A DNA stretch of 50,424 bases from the NCBI GenBank assembly GCA_964560875.1, contig CAZLMW010000057.1, positions 1 through 50,424 on the forward strand. The letters run 5' to 3'. This stretch comes from CAZLMW01 sp964560875. GTDB lineage: Bacteria; Myxococcota_A; UBA9042. Below the pieces are notes generated by a model. That model saw only the letters and a list, made by a program, of their open reading frames with translations. It was not told the origin of the DNA and searched no databases. The number at the start of each line of letters is the position of its first letter. The first letter of the stretch is position 1. Below are positions 1 to 9,481 of this stretch, in pieces. The translations under genes were made by a program, and so were the position numbers.

Positions 1-3000
1 CGTTCGACGCCCTTGTAGGTGAGCCCGTACCAGCCGCACTCGTTCCAGTAGGTCTCGCCGCCCTTGGGTGAGCCGGTGAACATCTTCTTGCCCTCGGCGG
101 TCGTCATCCAGCGGTAGCCCTTGGGGCATTCGTACTTCTTGGTCTTGTCCCACAGCGCGCTCTTGCTGATGGCCCAGCGGACGCCCTTGTGGATCGAGCT
201 CGCCTTGAAGCCCTTGCAGTCGTCCGAACGCTCCATCCACGACAGGTCGTGGCACTTCTTGGTGTCCCACGTGACGCAGTCGTTGCCGCACTTGAGGATG
301 CCCCAGCTATCGTTGCCAAGAACCGTGTTGCAGTCGTTGGCGTTGAGGTTGCCCTTGTCGCACTTCTCAACCGCCGCATGCACGGTCAGGTCGCCGCAGA
401 CCGCCTTCGTGCACGTCTTCTGCAGGCAGATCTTGTAGTCGCCGCACTTCTTCAGGTGCCGGTCGACCTTGTTGATGCAGCCGACTTTCGGATCGCAGGT
501 GTCGGTCGTGCACGGGTTCGTGTCGTCGCAGACAACCGGTTGGGTGACGCACTTGCCCTTGCTGCACTTGTCGTTGGTTGTGCACTTGCTGCCGTCGGTG
601 CAGGCGCCGTCGCTCACGGTGTTCTGGCAGCCCGCCTTGGGGGAGCAGGCGTCGTTGGTGCAGTCGTTGCCGTCGTCGCAATTCTGCAGCTTGCCGACCT
701 TGCATTCGCCGTCCTTGCAGCTGTCTTTCACGGTGCAAAAGCTGCCGTCCTTGTCACACAATTCGCCGTCTTGGGCTTTGCCGATGTAGGTGCATTTGCC
801 GGTCGAGTCATCGCACTGGTCCTGCGTGCAGACATTGCCGTCGTTGCAACCCTTGGCCTTGCCCGGATAGCACTTGCCGACGCCGTTGGGCGCGGTCTTG
901 CAGCGGTCGCCGATGGTGCAGGTCTTGCCGTCGCTGCACGGGTCCGTGTTGTTGGTGTAGGTGCAGCCCTTCTTCTTGTCGCACGCGTCATCGGTGCACG
1001 TGTTGCCGTCGACGCATTTCTTGAGCGTGCCCGCCTTGCACTGGCCGTCGACGCACTTGTCGACCTCGGAACACACGCTGCCGTCCGCGTCGCACACCTG
1101 GCCGTTCTTGGCTTTGCCGTCGTAGACGCAGCCCTTCTTGGCGACCGAGCAGCTGTCGACGGTGCACGGGTTCTTGTCGTTGCAGTCGGTCTTCTGGCCG
1201 ACCTTGCACTGGCCGTCGACGCACTTGTCGCCCTTTGTGCAGGGGTTGTCGTCGGCGTTGCAGGGACCGGAGTTGTGCGTGTTGTTGCAGCCCTTCTTGG
1301 GGTTGCATTCATCGTCGGTGCAGGGGTCCTGGTCGTCGCAGTTCTTCTTCTTGCCCGGCTCGCACGAGCCCTTCTTGCAGGTGTCGCCAACGGTGCAGAT
1401 CGACCCGTCCGCGTCGCACGGCTGGCCTTCGAAGTTGCTGCCGTCGTAGACGCACTTGCCGGTCAACTTGTCGCAGCTGTCCTTGGTGCACGGCGAGTTG
1501 TCGTTGCATTTCTTCGGTGCGCCGGCCTTGCACTTGCCGCTGTCGCACTTGTCCCCGGCCGTGCACGCGTCGCCATCGGCATCGCACGGGCCGTCGCTGT
1601 TGATGTTTTTGCAGCCAGCCTTGGGATCGCACGCGTCGATTGTGCACTTGTTGGAGTCGTCGCAGACCTTCTTCTTGCCCGACTCGCACTGGCCGTTCTT
1701 GCAGGTGTCACCGACGGTGCAAACCGAGCTGTCCGCGTTGCACGACAGGCCCTCGGTCTTGGTCTTGTTGAACTTGCACACGCCCGATGCGGCGTCGCAG
1801 GTGTCGATGGTGCAGATGGAGCCGTCGTCGCAGGACTTCTTCTTGCCCACCTTGCAGACGCCCTTTTCGCAGACGTCGCCGACCGTGCATGCGTTGCCAT
1901 CGGCGTCGCAGCCACCGGTCATCGCGACGTTCTTGCAGGCGCCCTTGCCGCCGGTGCCCGAACCGGTCGCCTTGGAGTCGCATGAGTCCTTGGTGCAGGC
2001 GTTGTTGTCGTCGCAGTTGACCTTGTTGACCTTGCACTTGCCGCCGAGGCAGGTGTCGTCCTTGGTGCAGGCGTCGCCGTCATCGCAGGCCTTGACGTTG
2101 TTTTGCACCTGGCAGCCCTTCTTCTTGTCGCATACCTCGTCGGTGCACTTGTTGCCGTCGTCGCAGTCCTTCGGTTTGCCCTTGCACAGCCCCTTGGTGC
2201 ACACGGTCAGGACAGTGCACGCGTTTTTGTCGTCGCAGACGGTCTTGTCGCCGACCTCGTCGAACACGCACTTACCGGTCTTGAAGTTGCACTTGCCGTC
2301 GACGCACGCGTTGCCCGAATCGCACTTCTTGAGGGTGCCGGACTTGCACTTGCCGGCGGCGCACACGGCCCCTTCGCTGCAGGGGTTGCCGTCGTCGCAC
2401 GCCCCGCCGTCGTTGAACTTGTTGCTGCAGCCGGTCTTGTCGTCGCAGGCGTCCTTGGTGCACGCGTTGCCGTCGTCGCAGTCGACCTTCTTGCCGACCT
2501 TGCACACGCCGCCCACGCATGTGTCGCCCTTTGTGCAGACGGTGCCGTCAGCGTCGCACTCGCTGTTGAGCTCTTTGTGTACGCAGCCGTCTTTGCCGGT
2601 CTTGGGATCGGCCTTCTTGCCATCGCACGAATCGGCGGTGCACGCGTTCTTGTCGTCGCACGTTTCCTCGTCGGTTTTGCCGTCGCAGTCGTCGTCAACG
2701 TCGTTGCAGGTCTCGGGTTTTGGGGCGGGCGCTTTGCACTTGGACAGGCCCGCGGTCTCGCACAGGCGTTCTCCAGAGCACTTTCCGGCGACATTGCCCT
2801 TGTCGTCCTTGGTCACGAAGAAACACGTGGTCTTGAGCGACTGCAGGGTCGCTTGTTTGGAGCACTCGCAGGTGCCGTAGAGCTCGCCAGCCGGCTCGGA
2901 GCCATCCTTCTTGCGCACGCATTGTTTGGCCTTCTTGCCCTCGATGGAGGTCGCCTCGACGCACTCGTAGCCGGCGCCGCAGTCCTTGTCCGCGTTGCAC

Positions 3001-3497
3001 TTAAGGCCGCAGAACGCGCCGCCGAATCCGTAGTCGACGCAAAACGCGCCGATCAGGCCGAGGCCTTCGCACGTCTTGGATTCCGAGCATGGATCACACA
3101 GCCGTCCGTACCGGGGAACGCAGATCTGGCTGACGTCCCCGCTGCCGGTGACCTGGGCGCAGACGTACGCGCCGGGGCACGCGTCGATGCATTTCTTGGC
3201 GCACTTCTTGCCCTCGGGCGTCTCGATGCAGATCGCGCTGTCGCACTCCGCGTTTTCGCTGCAGGGGCAAAACGGTCCGCCGGGGCAATCTTCGCCGCCA
3301 ACGTCTTGCACGCCTCCTGCGTCGGTCGGGCCGGCGTCCGTGGTCTTGCCGATATCGTTGGCTGCGGCGTCGTTGTCGGCGGCGGTGCCATCTGCTTCGT
3401 CTTCGGCGGTCGGAGGTCGGACCTCGCAAGCGGTCAGGACTGTCGTCGCAGCCAGGCATCCCGCGAAGAGCAGGGCGGCGGTGGAGTTGTAGCGCAC
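1..3497 (-). CDS. Giant Cys-rich repeat lipoprotein (5' part; runs off the window)
   Basis: Probable surface lipoprotein. I read at least 1165 codons from a GTG at 3497, chosen because GGAAGA lies just upstream and a lipoprotein signal follows at once (LTAC, Cys24; a second possible lipobox, FAGC, ends at Cys14). A Thr/Asp/Ala-rich linker comes next, then Cys-rich segments. One MopE-like unit (CNDVDDDCDGKTDEE) lies near 2690. Then come about a dozen tandem modules of the form CDDGNxCTxDxCD...GC...C, covering roughly 2650 down to 480. The last part seen (470 to 1) is not repetitive and is rich in Trp, Tyr and Cys; I recognise it only as a C-terminal domain of unknown function seen in similar secreted proteins. 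Disulfide- or Ca-stabilised adhesin-type roles are inference. The gene is divergent from the barrel gene at 3631. The long open frames on the opposite strand are shadows of the repeat codons. The stop codon is outside the window. Confidence 0.85.
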   Translation of the reverse strand, partial: MRYNSTAALLFAGCLAATTVLTACEVRPPTAEDEADGTAADNDAAANDIGKTTDAGPTDAGGVQDVGGEDCPGGPFCPCSENAECDSAICIETPEGKKCAKKCIDACPGAYVCAQVTGSGDVSQICVPRYGRLCDPCSESKTCEGLGLIGAFCVDYGFGGAFCGLKCNADKDCGAGYECVEATSIEGKKAKQCVRKKDGSEPAGELYGTCECSKQATLQSLKTTCFFVTKDDKGNVAGKCSGERLCETAGLSKCKAPAPKPETCNDVDDDCDGKTDEETCDDKNACTADSCDGKKADPKTGKDGCVHKELNSECDADGTVCTKGDTCVGGVCKVGKKVDCDDGNACTKDACDDKTGCSNKFNDGGACDDGNPCSEGAVCAAGKCKSGTLKKCDSGNACVDGKCNFKTGKCVFDEVGDKTVCDDKNACTVLTVCTKGLCKGKPKDCDDGNKCTDEVCDKKKGCQVQNNVKACDDGDACTKDDTCLGGKCKVNKVNCDDNNACTKDSCDSKATGSGTGGKGACKNVAMTGGCDADGNACTVGDVCEKGVCKVGKKKSCDDGSICTIDTCDAASGVCKFNKTKTEGLSCNADSSVCTVGDTCKNGQCESGKKKVCDDSNKCTIDACDPKAGCKNINSDGPCDADGDACTAGDKCDSGKCKAGAPKKCNDNSPCTKDSCDKLTGKCVYDGSNFEGQPCDADGSICTVGDTCKKGSCEPGKKKNCDDQDPCTDDECNPKKGCNNTHNSGPCNADDNPCTKGDKCVDGQCKVGQKTDCNDKNPCTVDSCSVAKKGCVYDGKAKNGQVCDADGSVCSEVDKCVDGQCKAGTLKKCVDGNTCTDDACDKKKGCTYTNNTDPCSDGKTCTIGDRCKTAPNGVGKCYPGKAKGCNDGNVCTQDQCDDSTGKCTYIGKAQDGELCDKDGSFCTVKDSCKDGECKVGKLQNCDDGNDCTNDACSPKAGCQNTVSDGACTDGSKCTTNDKCSKGKCVTQPVVCDDTNPCTTDTCDPKVGCINKVDRHLKKCGDYKICLQKTCTKAVCGDLTVHAAVEKCDKGNLNANDCNTVLGNDSWGILKCGNDCVTWDTKKCHDLSWMERSDDCKGFKASSIHKGVRWAISKSALWDKTKKYECPKGYRWMTTAEGKKMFTGSPKGGETYWNECGWYGLTYKGVE

Positions 3498-3630
3498 GGC
3501 GTCTTCCGTGGTCGGGCGCGTCGGCAGCGCGGAGACGCTCGGCGACGTAGGATAAATCGGCAGGGGGCTCGATCAGCGTACCGTTGCGCGATCGGTGTCG
3601 CAACGCGAGACAGCGTGCTAAATCTCGGAC

Positions 3631-4341
3631 ATGGAAGCAGGATTCCTTGCGTGGCTGCTCGCGGCGAGCATGGGCCTCGGCGAAGCGGCCGTGTCGCCCA
3701 CAGCGCCGTTCGTCGTTGGCACACGCATGGAAGTCAGCGATCCGGAACGCCTCGGCGGGCCAACCGGGACGCTGGTCGAGCTGCAGACCTCGGCCTGGAT
3801 CGACTTCCACGCGGGCACCACCGGGCGCAGAGCAGGCCCTTACTTCGACCTGTCCCTGGGCTACACGGGCGGGCCGGCCTTCACCGCTCCATCGTTTTCG
3901 GACGGCTACTTGAGCTGGCGTGCGGGGCTTGGCGCCGCGCGACGTCTGGCGGCCTGGTACGCGCTCGGCAGCGGCACACTCATCGCGACCGGCGGTGTGG
4001 AGGGCAATGGGCCCAACGGCGCGTGGTGGAAACAGGGCCCAAGCGTCTCGATGCTCGCCGGACTCCGCCTGCTGACGGGGTTTCACGCGCCGGTCCACAC
4101 ATCGATTTGGTACACGATGGTGCCGGTGACGTGGGGCAAGACGTTCAACGGGCTGCACCTGGAGCATTTCGGGCATCGCCTGCGCGTCGCGGTGTCCTAC
4201 AAAGCGCTGTCCGTCGGGGTGCGACTGACGACTTCAACGCTCTACTCGCGCGACGACAAAGGCACCTGGCGCGACCTCGGTGAGCAGTCGTTCGGTCTGA
4301 TCGTGGCGTGGCGGCCCAAGCGCCGAGGACCGCGGCAGTGA
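3631..4341 (+). CDS. Predicted outer-membrane beta-barrel protein
   Basis: 236 aa. A short hydrophobic start (residues 1-19, ending near GLGEA) looks like a signal peptide. It is followed by alternating aromatic/polar stretches typical of amphipathic beta strands, such as PYFDLSLGYTGG, LSWRAGLGAARRL and FGLIVAWRPKRR at the end. No family is recognised. The last four bases (GTGA) are shared with the start of the next gene, so the two are probably translationally coupled and may work together in the outer membrane. No clear Shine-Dalgarno sequence is seen. The coding call rests on the signal peptide, the barrel-like pattern and the coupling. Confidence 0.7.
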   Translation: MEAGFLAWLLAASMGLGEAAVSPTAPFVVGTRMEVSDPERLGGPTGTLVELQTSAWIDFHAGTTGRRAGPYFDLSLGYTGGPAFTAPSFSDGYLSWRAGLGAARRLAAWYALGSGTLIATGGVEGNGPNGAWWKQGPSVSMLAGLRLLTGFHAPVHTSIWYTMVPVTWGKTFNGLHLEHFGHRLRVAVSYKALSVGVRLTTSTLYSRDDKGTWRDLGEQSFGLIVAWRPKRRGPRQ

Positions 4342-6830
4342 GCGCTCGGCTGCGCCGTTATACACGGACGATGGGGGCGCTGGCCGTCGCTATCGGGGGC
4401 CTGGCTGCAGCCGGATGCAACACCTCGATCTATTACGCGGCCGGGCAGGGTGCGATGCAGCGCGGCGATCCCCAGGGAGCCGTGGAATCGTACGTCGCCG
4501 CCCGCAAGTTCGAGCGCAAGCGCATGTCCCGCAGTGACCGCGACCAGCTCCTGAGCGCCGAAGCGACCGCCATGCGTGCCATCATCGGCCCGAGAATCGC
4601 CGCCGGCTGCAAGCTTGCCCGCCATGCGTCGCGCGACCAGGGCGTGCGCGCGCTGTCGACATTGGTGCCCATCTACCTCGGCGAAAAGGGGATGCTGCGG
4701 CGCCTGAGCTTGGAAGAACGCGGCGCTGTGGACCGCCATGTCGGCGCATGCATCCAGGACGCGATGAAAGCCGCGCTCGACTACGGGGGGCGCGCGCCAG
4801 CGAAGATCGACAAGATCATCGGGCTCGTCGGGCGCATCGCCACCCTTCGCAAAGCCCTCGAGCTGCCCACCAACGACCCCATCGAGCTCAAAGACGGCCA
4901 GCCGGTCATCAAGCGCCGCGCGGACGGAACGACAGCCGATCCACTAGCTGATGCCACTCGGCGCAAACGTCTCGCCGCGACGCTGCAACCGATCGCGATC
5001 GAAGCACTGGCGGGCATCTGGGGAGTCACGGACGCGCTCGTGACCGCCGGCCGACCGTTCGAAGCGCTCGATATGGGCCGGGAAGCGGTCGCCGCCACCG
5101 GAAACGGCGCCGAACACCTCGCGGTGCTCAAACGCAAAGTCGCCGCCTGGCTCGATCAACGCGCGCAAACGGTCGACGGACACCCGGCCTTGCAACACGC
5201 GTATCGCAGCATCGGTCGACAACTGCTGATTTCGCTGATGAGCGCGAAGGAGCGCAAACGTCTCGCCGCCAAGCGACCGCGGGCTCCCATCCAATGGACG
5301 CCGGGCCGTTTGCAGGGCGCGGACTGCCAACCCGAGGTCATCGACAACCTGCGCTGGCGCCTCAAGACCAACGTGGCATCGCCCCATCACGCGGTCGTCG
5401 ACGTGGTCCTGCGGCAGTGCAGCTACGACGAGAACCTCCGCACCGAAACCGAGCGGGTCGGCAAGCGCAAGGTCATCAAGCGCAAGCGGCGCTATCACCA
5501 CACGTACACCGACTACCTGCAGACCTGGGAATGCGAGCTCAGCAACGTGGTCGAGGCGCGTACGTGCAAGGTCAGCGGGCAGGGCAACAAAGCGGCCATC
5601 GCCTGCAAAGCCAAGACCACGCTCAAGCGGTTGTGCCGACCCTCCGCGGGTCCCATCGAGTCCACCAAGCTCGTGACCCGCATCAAGAGGAAAACGCGCA
5701 CCAAAGCGTTTGACCGATCGGTCAATCACGGTCGATGGCGCTATACCATCGACGGAACCGCCCAGGTTCATTGGCAAGACAGATCGGTGACCGTTCCGTT
5801 TTCGGTCGCGATCGACCATCGGGCGCAGTGGTGGAAAGACAAGCACGGGACGCAACCCCATCCCGGGCACACCGCGGCGAGCATTCGGGGCGAGGCGGTC
5901 GCCGAAGCGGTCAAGCGGATCCACGCCAGCGCGGTCAGCGTATACGCGCGCCAGATTCATGGAGAGACGGCAGCCGCGCGCTCCGCCCTGCGCCATGGCG
6001 ACACCATCGGGTGGGCCGAACACCTGCTCAACGCCGCGCGCATGGGCCAGGCACCGCGGACCGACGAAATGCATCGAATCGGCGGCATGCTCGGCATTCC
6101 GGCCGGCCACTACGAGCTCGAGATGAGGGGCGCCGGTCACACGCCACGTCACCGCATCAAGCCGCATACAGTCGTTGCGCCGTTGCGTGGCGGCGACATC
6201 GCGCTCGACGACCGGCGGCTCTTCCCCATGCCCCGGGCGCGTCGGGATCGCTTCGTGGAGAACCTGCGCGAGATCGTGCAAGGCCCGGTCGTGATGCCGC
6301 GCAAAGATGAATCGCACTACGAGGTCCAGACCGTCATGGGCCCGTCACCTCTCGACGAACGACGCGTCGTCCCGCGCATGATCGCCCGCGCCAACCTGTT
6401 CGGATGGGTTGGAATCGGCTTTGGCGGCGACCTCGAAGCGCTCGGGCAGGGCACCCGCGGCTGGCTCGGTGAGCTGTCGATCGGCCCGACAATCAGCGAC
6501 GACTTCGCGCGCATCGCGGTCTTCGGTCGGGTCCGTCAGCAACGCCTCTTGCCGCGCGCTGACAAGCTCGGTCAACCGGGCGACGGACCGGACAAGCTCG
6601 ACAACCTCGACGCCGGATTGCGAATCAGCACCGGCGGGCCGATCGGGGCGTTCTTTGAAGGCGCGTACAACCTCGGCGGCATCCATGAAGACCCCGCGAT
6701 GCGGTACCACCCGTTTACGCTTGGCGCGCTCGTCGACATCAAGGTCGCCTACGCAACGGCCGGGCTCGTGTATTGGTGGGGCGACACGTCGAAGATGACG
6801 TGGCAAGGCGGCATCGGACTGCGCCTGTAG
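4338..6830 (+). CDS. Large lipoprotein with C-terminal barrel-like region
   Basis: 830 aa from the GTG at 4338. I chose this start because it overlaps the upstream stop as GTGA and gives a proper signal: a basic n-region (RLRRYTR), a hydrophobic core, and the lipobox LAAAGC at Cys27. The first 100 residues look helical and tetratricopeptide-like (AAGQGAMQRGDPQGAVESY). The middle, around residues 340-480, is basic and beta-rich with several Cys. The last ~130 residues alternate aromatic and polar residues and end in GGIGLRL, like an outer-membrane barrel. The protein is unrecognised as a whole. Context with the barrel gene at 3631 suggests an outer-membrane assembly or transport pair; that is inference. 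It converges on the next gene with only 7 bp between stops. Confidence 0.75.
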   Translation: MSARLRRYTRTMGALAVAIGGLAAAGCNTSIYYAAGQGAMQRGDPQGAVESYVAARKFERKRMSRSDRDQLLSAEATAMRAIIGPRIAAGCKLARHASRDQGVRALSTLVPIYLGEKGMLRRLSLEERGAVDRHVGACIQDAMKAALDYGGRAPAKIDKIIGLVGRIATLRKALELPTNDPIELKDGQPVIKRRADGTTADPLADATRRKRLAATLQPIAIEALAGIWGVTDALVTAGRPFEALDMGREAVAATGNGAEHLAVLKRKVAAWLDQRAQTVDGHPALQHAYRSIGRQLLISLMSAKERKRLAAKRPRAPIQWTPGRLQGADCQPEVIDNLRWRLKTNVASPHHAVVDVVLRQCSYDENLRTETERVGKRKVIKRKRRYHHTYTDYLQTWECELSNVVEARTCKVSGQGNKAAIACKAKTTLKRLCRPSAGPIESTKLVTRIKRKTRTKAFDRSVNHGRWRYTIDGTAQVHWQDRSVTVPFSVAIDHRAQWWKDKHGTQPHPGHTAASIRGEAVAEAVKRIHASAVSVYARQIHGETAAARSALRHGDTIGWAEHLLNAARMGQAPRTDEMHRIGGMLGIPAGHYELEMRGAGHTPRHRIKPHTVVAPLRGGDIALDDRRLFPMPRARRDRFVENLREIVQGPVVMPRKDESHYEVQTVMGPSPLDERRVVPRMIARANLFGWVGIGFGGDLEALGQGTRGWLGELSIGPTISDDFARIAVFGRVRQQRLLPRADKLGQPGDGPDKLDNLDAGLRISTGGPIGAFFEGAYNLGGIHEDPAMRYHPFTLGALVDIKVAYATAGLVYWWGDTSKMTWQGGIGLRL

Positions 6831-6837
6831 ACGAAGC

Positions 6838-8002
6838 TTACGGTTGCGGGCAGCGGTCGTGGTCCGCTTGGGCCCACTTGATGAGCTTGGATTGGATCTT
6901 GGCGATCTCCTCGCAGTCGACCTTGCCGTCCTTGTTGGCATCGGCGCCGGCAACGCTATCGGCGCGCTGCATGACGAAGTTGTTGTGCGGGTCGTTGGGC
7001 GACGTCGTGTATTTCTGCGCGCAGATGGGTTTGGTCGCCTTGAGCACGTGCTGTTCGGTGGTGTGCTGGCCCTTTCCGACGATGCGGCCGTCCTTGTCGA
7101 AGGTGCCGATCAGTGACGCGATGGCGCGCTGCGTGACATAGATCTCGCAGATCTTGGGCACGACGAGCGTGGCGCCGGGTTTGCCGTCGTTGTCGGTGTC
7201 GGCGAGGGCCGGGTTGGACGCGTCGGAGGTCGTCGGCATGAGATCGGCGAGCGGATCGCTCAATTTGGCGCCCCAGAGCTGAACTTCGGCGCCCGAAGAG
7301 TACGCCGCGCCTTCGCCCTGGCCCATCACCGAGCCCTTGACGTCGAGCACGCCCGGTCCCTGCGCGACGGGCTTGGGCACGACGGTCTTGAGGCCGATTA
7401 GGTTGGTGTTTTCCACGGTGCACACCTGCCGTTTCTCGAGGACTTTGTGACCCTTGTGCGTGATGTCGGAGAGCAGGAGTTTGCGCGTGCGGAGCTCGAA
7501 AGGTGCGGCGCCAAAGCTGACGCATGTCGACCAATCGACGGCGATAAGCCACTGCCCGGTCATGCCCGTGGCGGCTTTCACATCGGGTCCTGCCGTGGCG
7601 TCACCGCCTGTTCCGCCCGCATCGGTCACCTGGTCGCCGAATTCCGCGTCCGTCGCTGCCGGCTCGCAGCCGATCAACATGGCGATCAACACGGCGGTCA
7701 TGGCAGCGGACCCGAACGCTCGAAAGAGACCGCTTCGGCAAAGAACGCTACAGCAAAGACCGCTACAGCAAAGACCGCTACAGCAAAGACCGCTACAGCA
7801 AAGACCGCTACAGCANNNNNNNNNNNNNNNNNNNNNNNNNNNNNNNNNNNNNNNNNNNNNNNNNNNNNNNNNNNNNNNNNNNNNNNNNNNNNNNNNNNNN
7901 NNNNNNNNNNNNNNNACAGCAAAGACCGCTACAGCAAAGACCGCTACAGCAAAGACCGCTACAGCAAAGAATGGGACAACGTTTCATCGCGTTCGTAAGC
8001 AT
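6838..8002 (-). CDS. EF-hand lipoprotein with probable CCSGL-repeat N-terminal extension (gap inside)
   Basis: The mature part starts at the lipobox MLIGC (Cys codon near 7668). It carries a Gly/Asp linker and ends with an EF-hand loop, DANKDGKVDCEE (D1, N3, D5, G6, V8, E12); a degenerate loop, DTDNDGKPGA, lies near 7190. The usual start would be the ATG at 7701, but MTAVLIAMLIGC has no basic n-region. The same frame upstream reads RSGLFRAFGSAA, a normal n-region, and has no start codon until beyond the 15-bp repeats, which it reads as CCSGL. The first starts available are the ATGs at 7987 and 8002. The latter is 2 bp after the stop of the FadL-like gene, matching the 1-bp and overlapping junctions elsewhere in this operon. 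The frame is kept across the gap if the missing length is 9+15n bp. If 7701 is used instead, the protein is 287 aa. Function unknown. Confidence 0.6.
7741..7966 (+). repeat. 15-bp tandem repeat array (interrupted by gap)
   Basis: The unit is AAGACCGCTACAGCA. One variant copy (7741-7755, A for C at position 6) and four perfect copies (7756-7815) precede the N run. A partial copy (7916-7921) and three perfect copies (7922-7966) follow it. The copies are identical, so the array is young or homogenised. On the minus strand the unit reads CCSGL in the frame of the lipoprotein gene. Five of the six frames are open, so openness alone is weak evidence of coding. Confidence 0.97.
7816..7915. other. 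Assembly gap (100 N) inside tandem array
   Basis: Exactly 100 N, a placeholder of unknown true size. Matching the repeat phase on both sides, the missing DNA should be 9+15n bp. Confidence 0.97.
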
Positions 8003-8004
8003 GC

Positions 8005-9480
8005 TTAGAACCGCCATGTCAGGTCGAATCCAAACGCCAGCAGCCGCCCCCACGATTGCCAGCCCGGGAAGCCGGGGTTGCCGGTCTGCAAGCCCTTGTG
8101 GGCGTCCGTCGGTTGGCCGGTGTCGGCGCGGGGCGTGTCGTCTGGGAGCTCGTCGCAGAGCTTCTTTTCGCCAGCCGAACACGCTGGATAGCTATCCGAT
8201 TTCGTCTTGTTTTCGTCGCGCGCGAGCAGGTTGTGGACCTGCACGAACCAGTTGAGTTCGAGGTCGCGGCCAAAGAGGCCCAGCACGTGTCCACCGCCGA
8301 TCGAACCGACAAGCCGATCGTTGTCCACGAAGTTGGTGCGGCCCGATTGCGCGGGCACCGGAGACGGCTCCCACGCCACGCCAAGGCGGAATCGCTTGCC
8401 GTCATCAAGCTTGTATCCGAGGCCCGCGCGGACGCTGATGGTGTCTTCGAAGCCGTTGTTGGAGCCGCCCTGGTTGTCCCGGAATCCGGACCACCGCATC
8501 CACACCGCGTCGACCGCGAGAGACAGCGCGCCTGGACTCCAACCTGCTGCGACAGTCAGCTCATCGGGCGTGTAGTTGGCGACGACCGTGGTCTTCTGCG
8601 TGACCGGGAAGTCCTCTTTGTCGCCCTCGAAACCCTTGATTTGGATGTCGTTTTGCAGCGTGAGCTGGAAGTAGTTTTCGCCCCGCCAGGAGACGCCGAG
8701 GCTCAGATCCCTGGTCGGTGTGACGAGCACGCCGGCATGGAGGGCGACGCGGCCAACCTGGTCGTTTTCGACGGTGATGTCGATCTCGTCCTGCTTGGCG
8801 GCGTCGGCCAGGTAGACCGTCGAAACGGTGTCGGCGCCGGGCAGCACGTTCGCGCCGATGCCGACCGAGATGATGTCGCCGAAGCGGTAGGCGATCCCGG
8901 CGAGGATGACCGGGTGCTGACTGCGCTCGCCCAACAACTCGAAGTGCAGCTGGTTGCTGAAATACTGCTCGCGCTCGTCGGAGTAGCGCGAGAGCTGCCG
9001 GGCGATGCGGGTCGCCGGCAACATCACCGACGCGCCGATGCGAAGGTCCGGGTTGCCGAGGCTGACCGTTCCGCCAAACACCAGTCCGTACGTGTTCTGC
9101 AAGTCGGTCGTGTCGCGGCGTTCGCGCAACCGGTACTTCGACGGGATGGCCGCGCTGCCCTCGCCAAGGTCGGGCAAATCATAGCCAGCCGGGCGGTTTT
9201 TCAGGCGAATGTTGACGTCATCAACGGCCACAAGACCGCCGACCGTGACGCCGGGTTTGCCTCGGACCATCGTCGCGGGGTTGTAGTACAGGCCGGTGTG
9301 GTCGTCGGCCATCGTCGCCATCGCACCACCGCGACCCGCCGCGCGCGCGCCGGCGCCGAAAAGATCGAATGGATGCGCGTGCACCGAAGCGAGGGGCGCT
9401 GCGACGACGGCTGCAATCGCCGCGACACCGCCGAACAGAGCCACGAATCCATGGCGCCGATTGAGCCAAGTCGTCACCAC
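8005..9480 (-). CDS. FadL/OmpP1-family outer-membrane transporter
   Basis: 491 aa. After a signal peptide (hydrophobic core about residues 12-32, ending near VHAH) the N-terminus has the family hallmark FGAGARAAGRGGAMATMADD followed by HTGLYYNPATM. In known FadL/TodX proteins this region starts the hatch that plugs the barrel. The rest alternates beta strands and ends in FGFDLTWRF, with a terminal Phe as expected for BAM-inserted barrels. Family members carry long-chain fatty acids or other hydrophobic compounds across the outer membrane; the substrate here is unknown. The length is close to the usual 430-480 aa. The start is a GTG at 9480, 1 bp after the RNase PH stop, with a second GTG directly after it. 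It is the third gene of the operon 11202 to 6838. Confidence 0.88.
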   Translation of the reverse strand: MVTTWLNRRHGFVALFGGVAAIAAVVAAPLASVHAHPFDLFGAGARAAGRGGAMATMADDHTGLYYNPATMVRGKPGVTVGGLVAVDDVNIRLKNRPAGYDLPDLGEGSAAIPSKYRLRERRDTTDLQNTYGLVFGGTVSLGNPDLRIGASVMLPATRIARQLSRYSDEREQYFSNQLHFELLGERSQHPVILAGIAYRFGDIISVGIGANVLPGADTVSTVYLADAAKQDEIDITVENDQVGRVALHAGVLVTPTRDLSLGVSWRGENYFQLTLQNDIQIKGFEGDKEDFPVTQKTTVVANYTPDELTVAAGWSPGALSLAVDAVWMRWSGFRDNQGGSNNGFEDTISVRAGLGYKLDDGKRFRLGVAWEPSPVPAQSGRTNFVDNDRLVGSIGGGHVLGLFGRDLELNWFVQVHNLLARDENKTKSDSYPACSAGEKKLCDELPDDTPRADTGQPTDAHKGLQTGNPGFPGWQSWGRLLAFGFDLTWRF

Positions 9481-9481
9481 G

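Noticed and set aside
189..1985. A 598-codon open frame on the plus strand opposite the Cys-rich gene
   Set aside because: It is the complement of regular GC-rich repeat codons, gives a monotonous Val/Ala/Leu peptide, and has no signal or start context. The minus-strand frame has a lipobox and meaningful modules.
7735..7976. CRISPR array
   Set aside because: The repeats are 15 bp and directly adjacent with no unique spacers.
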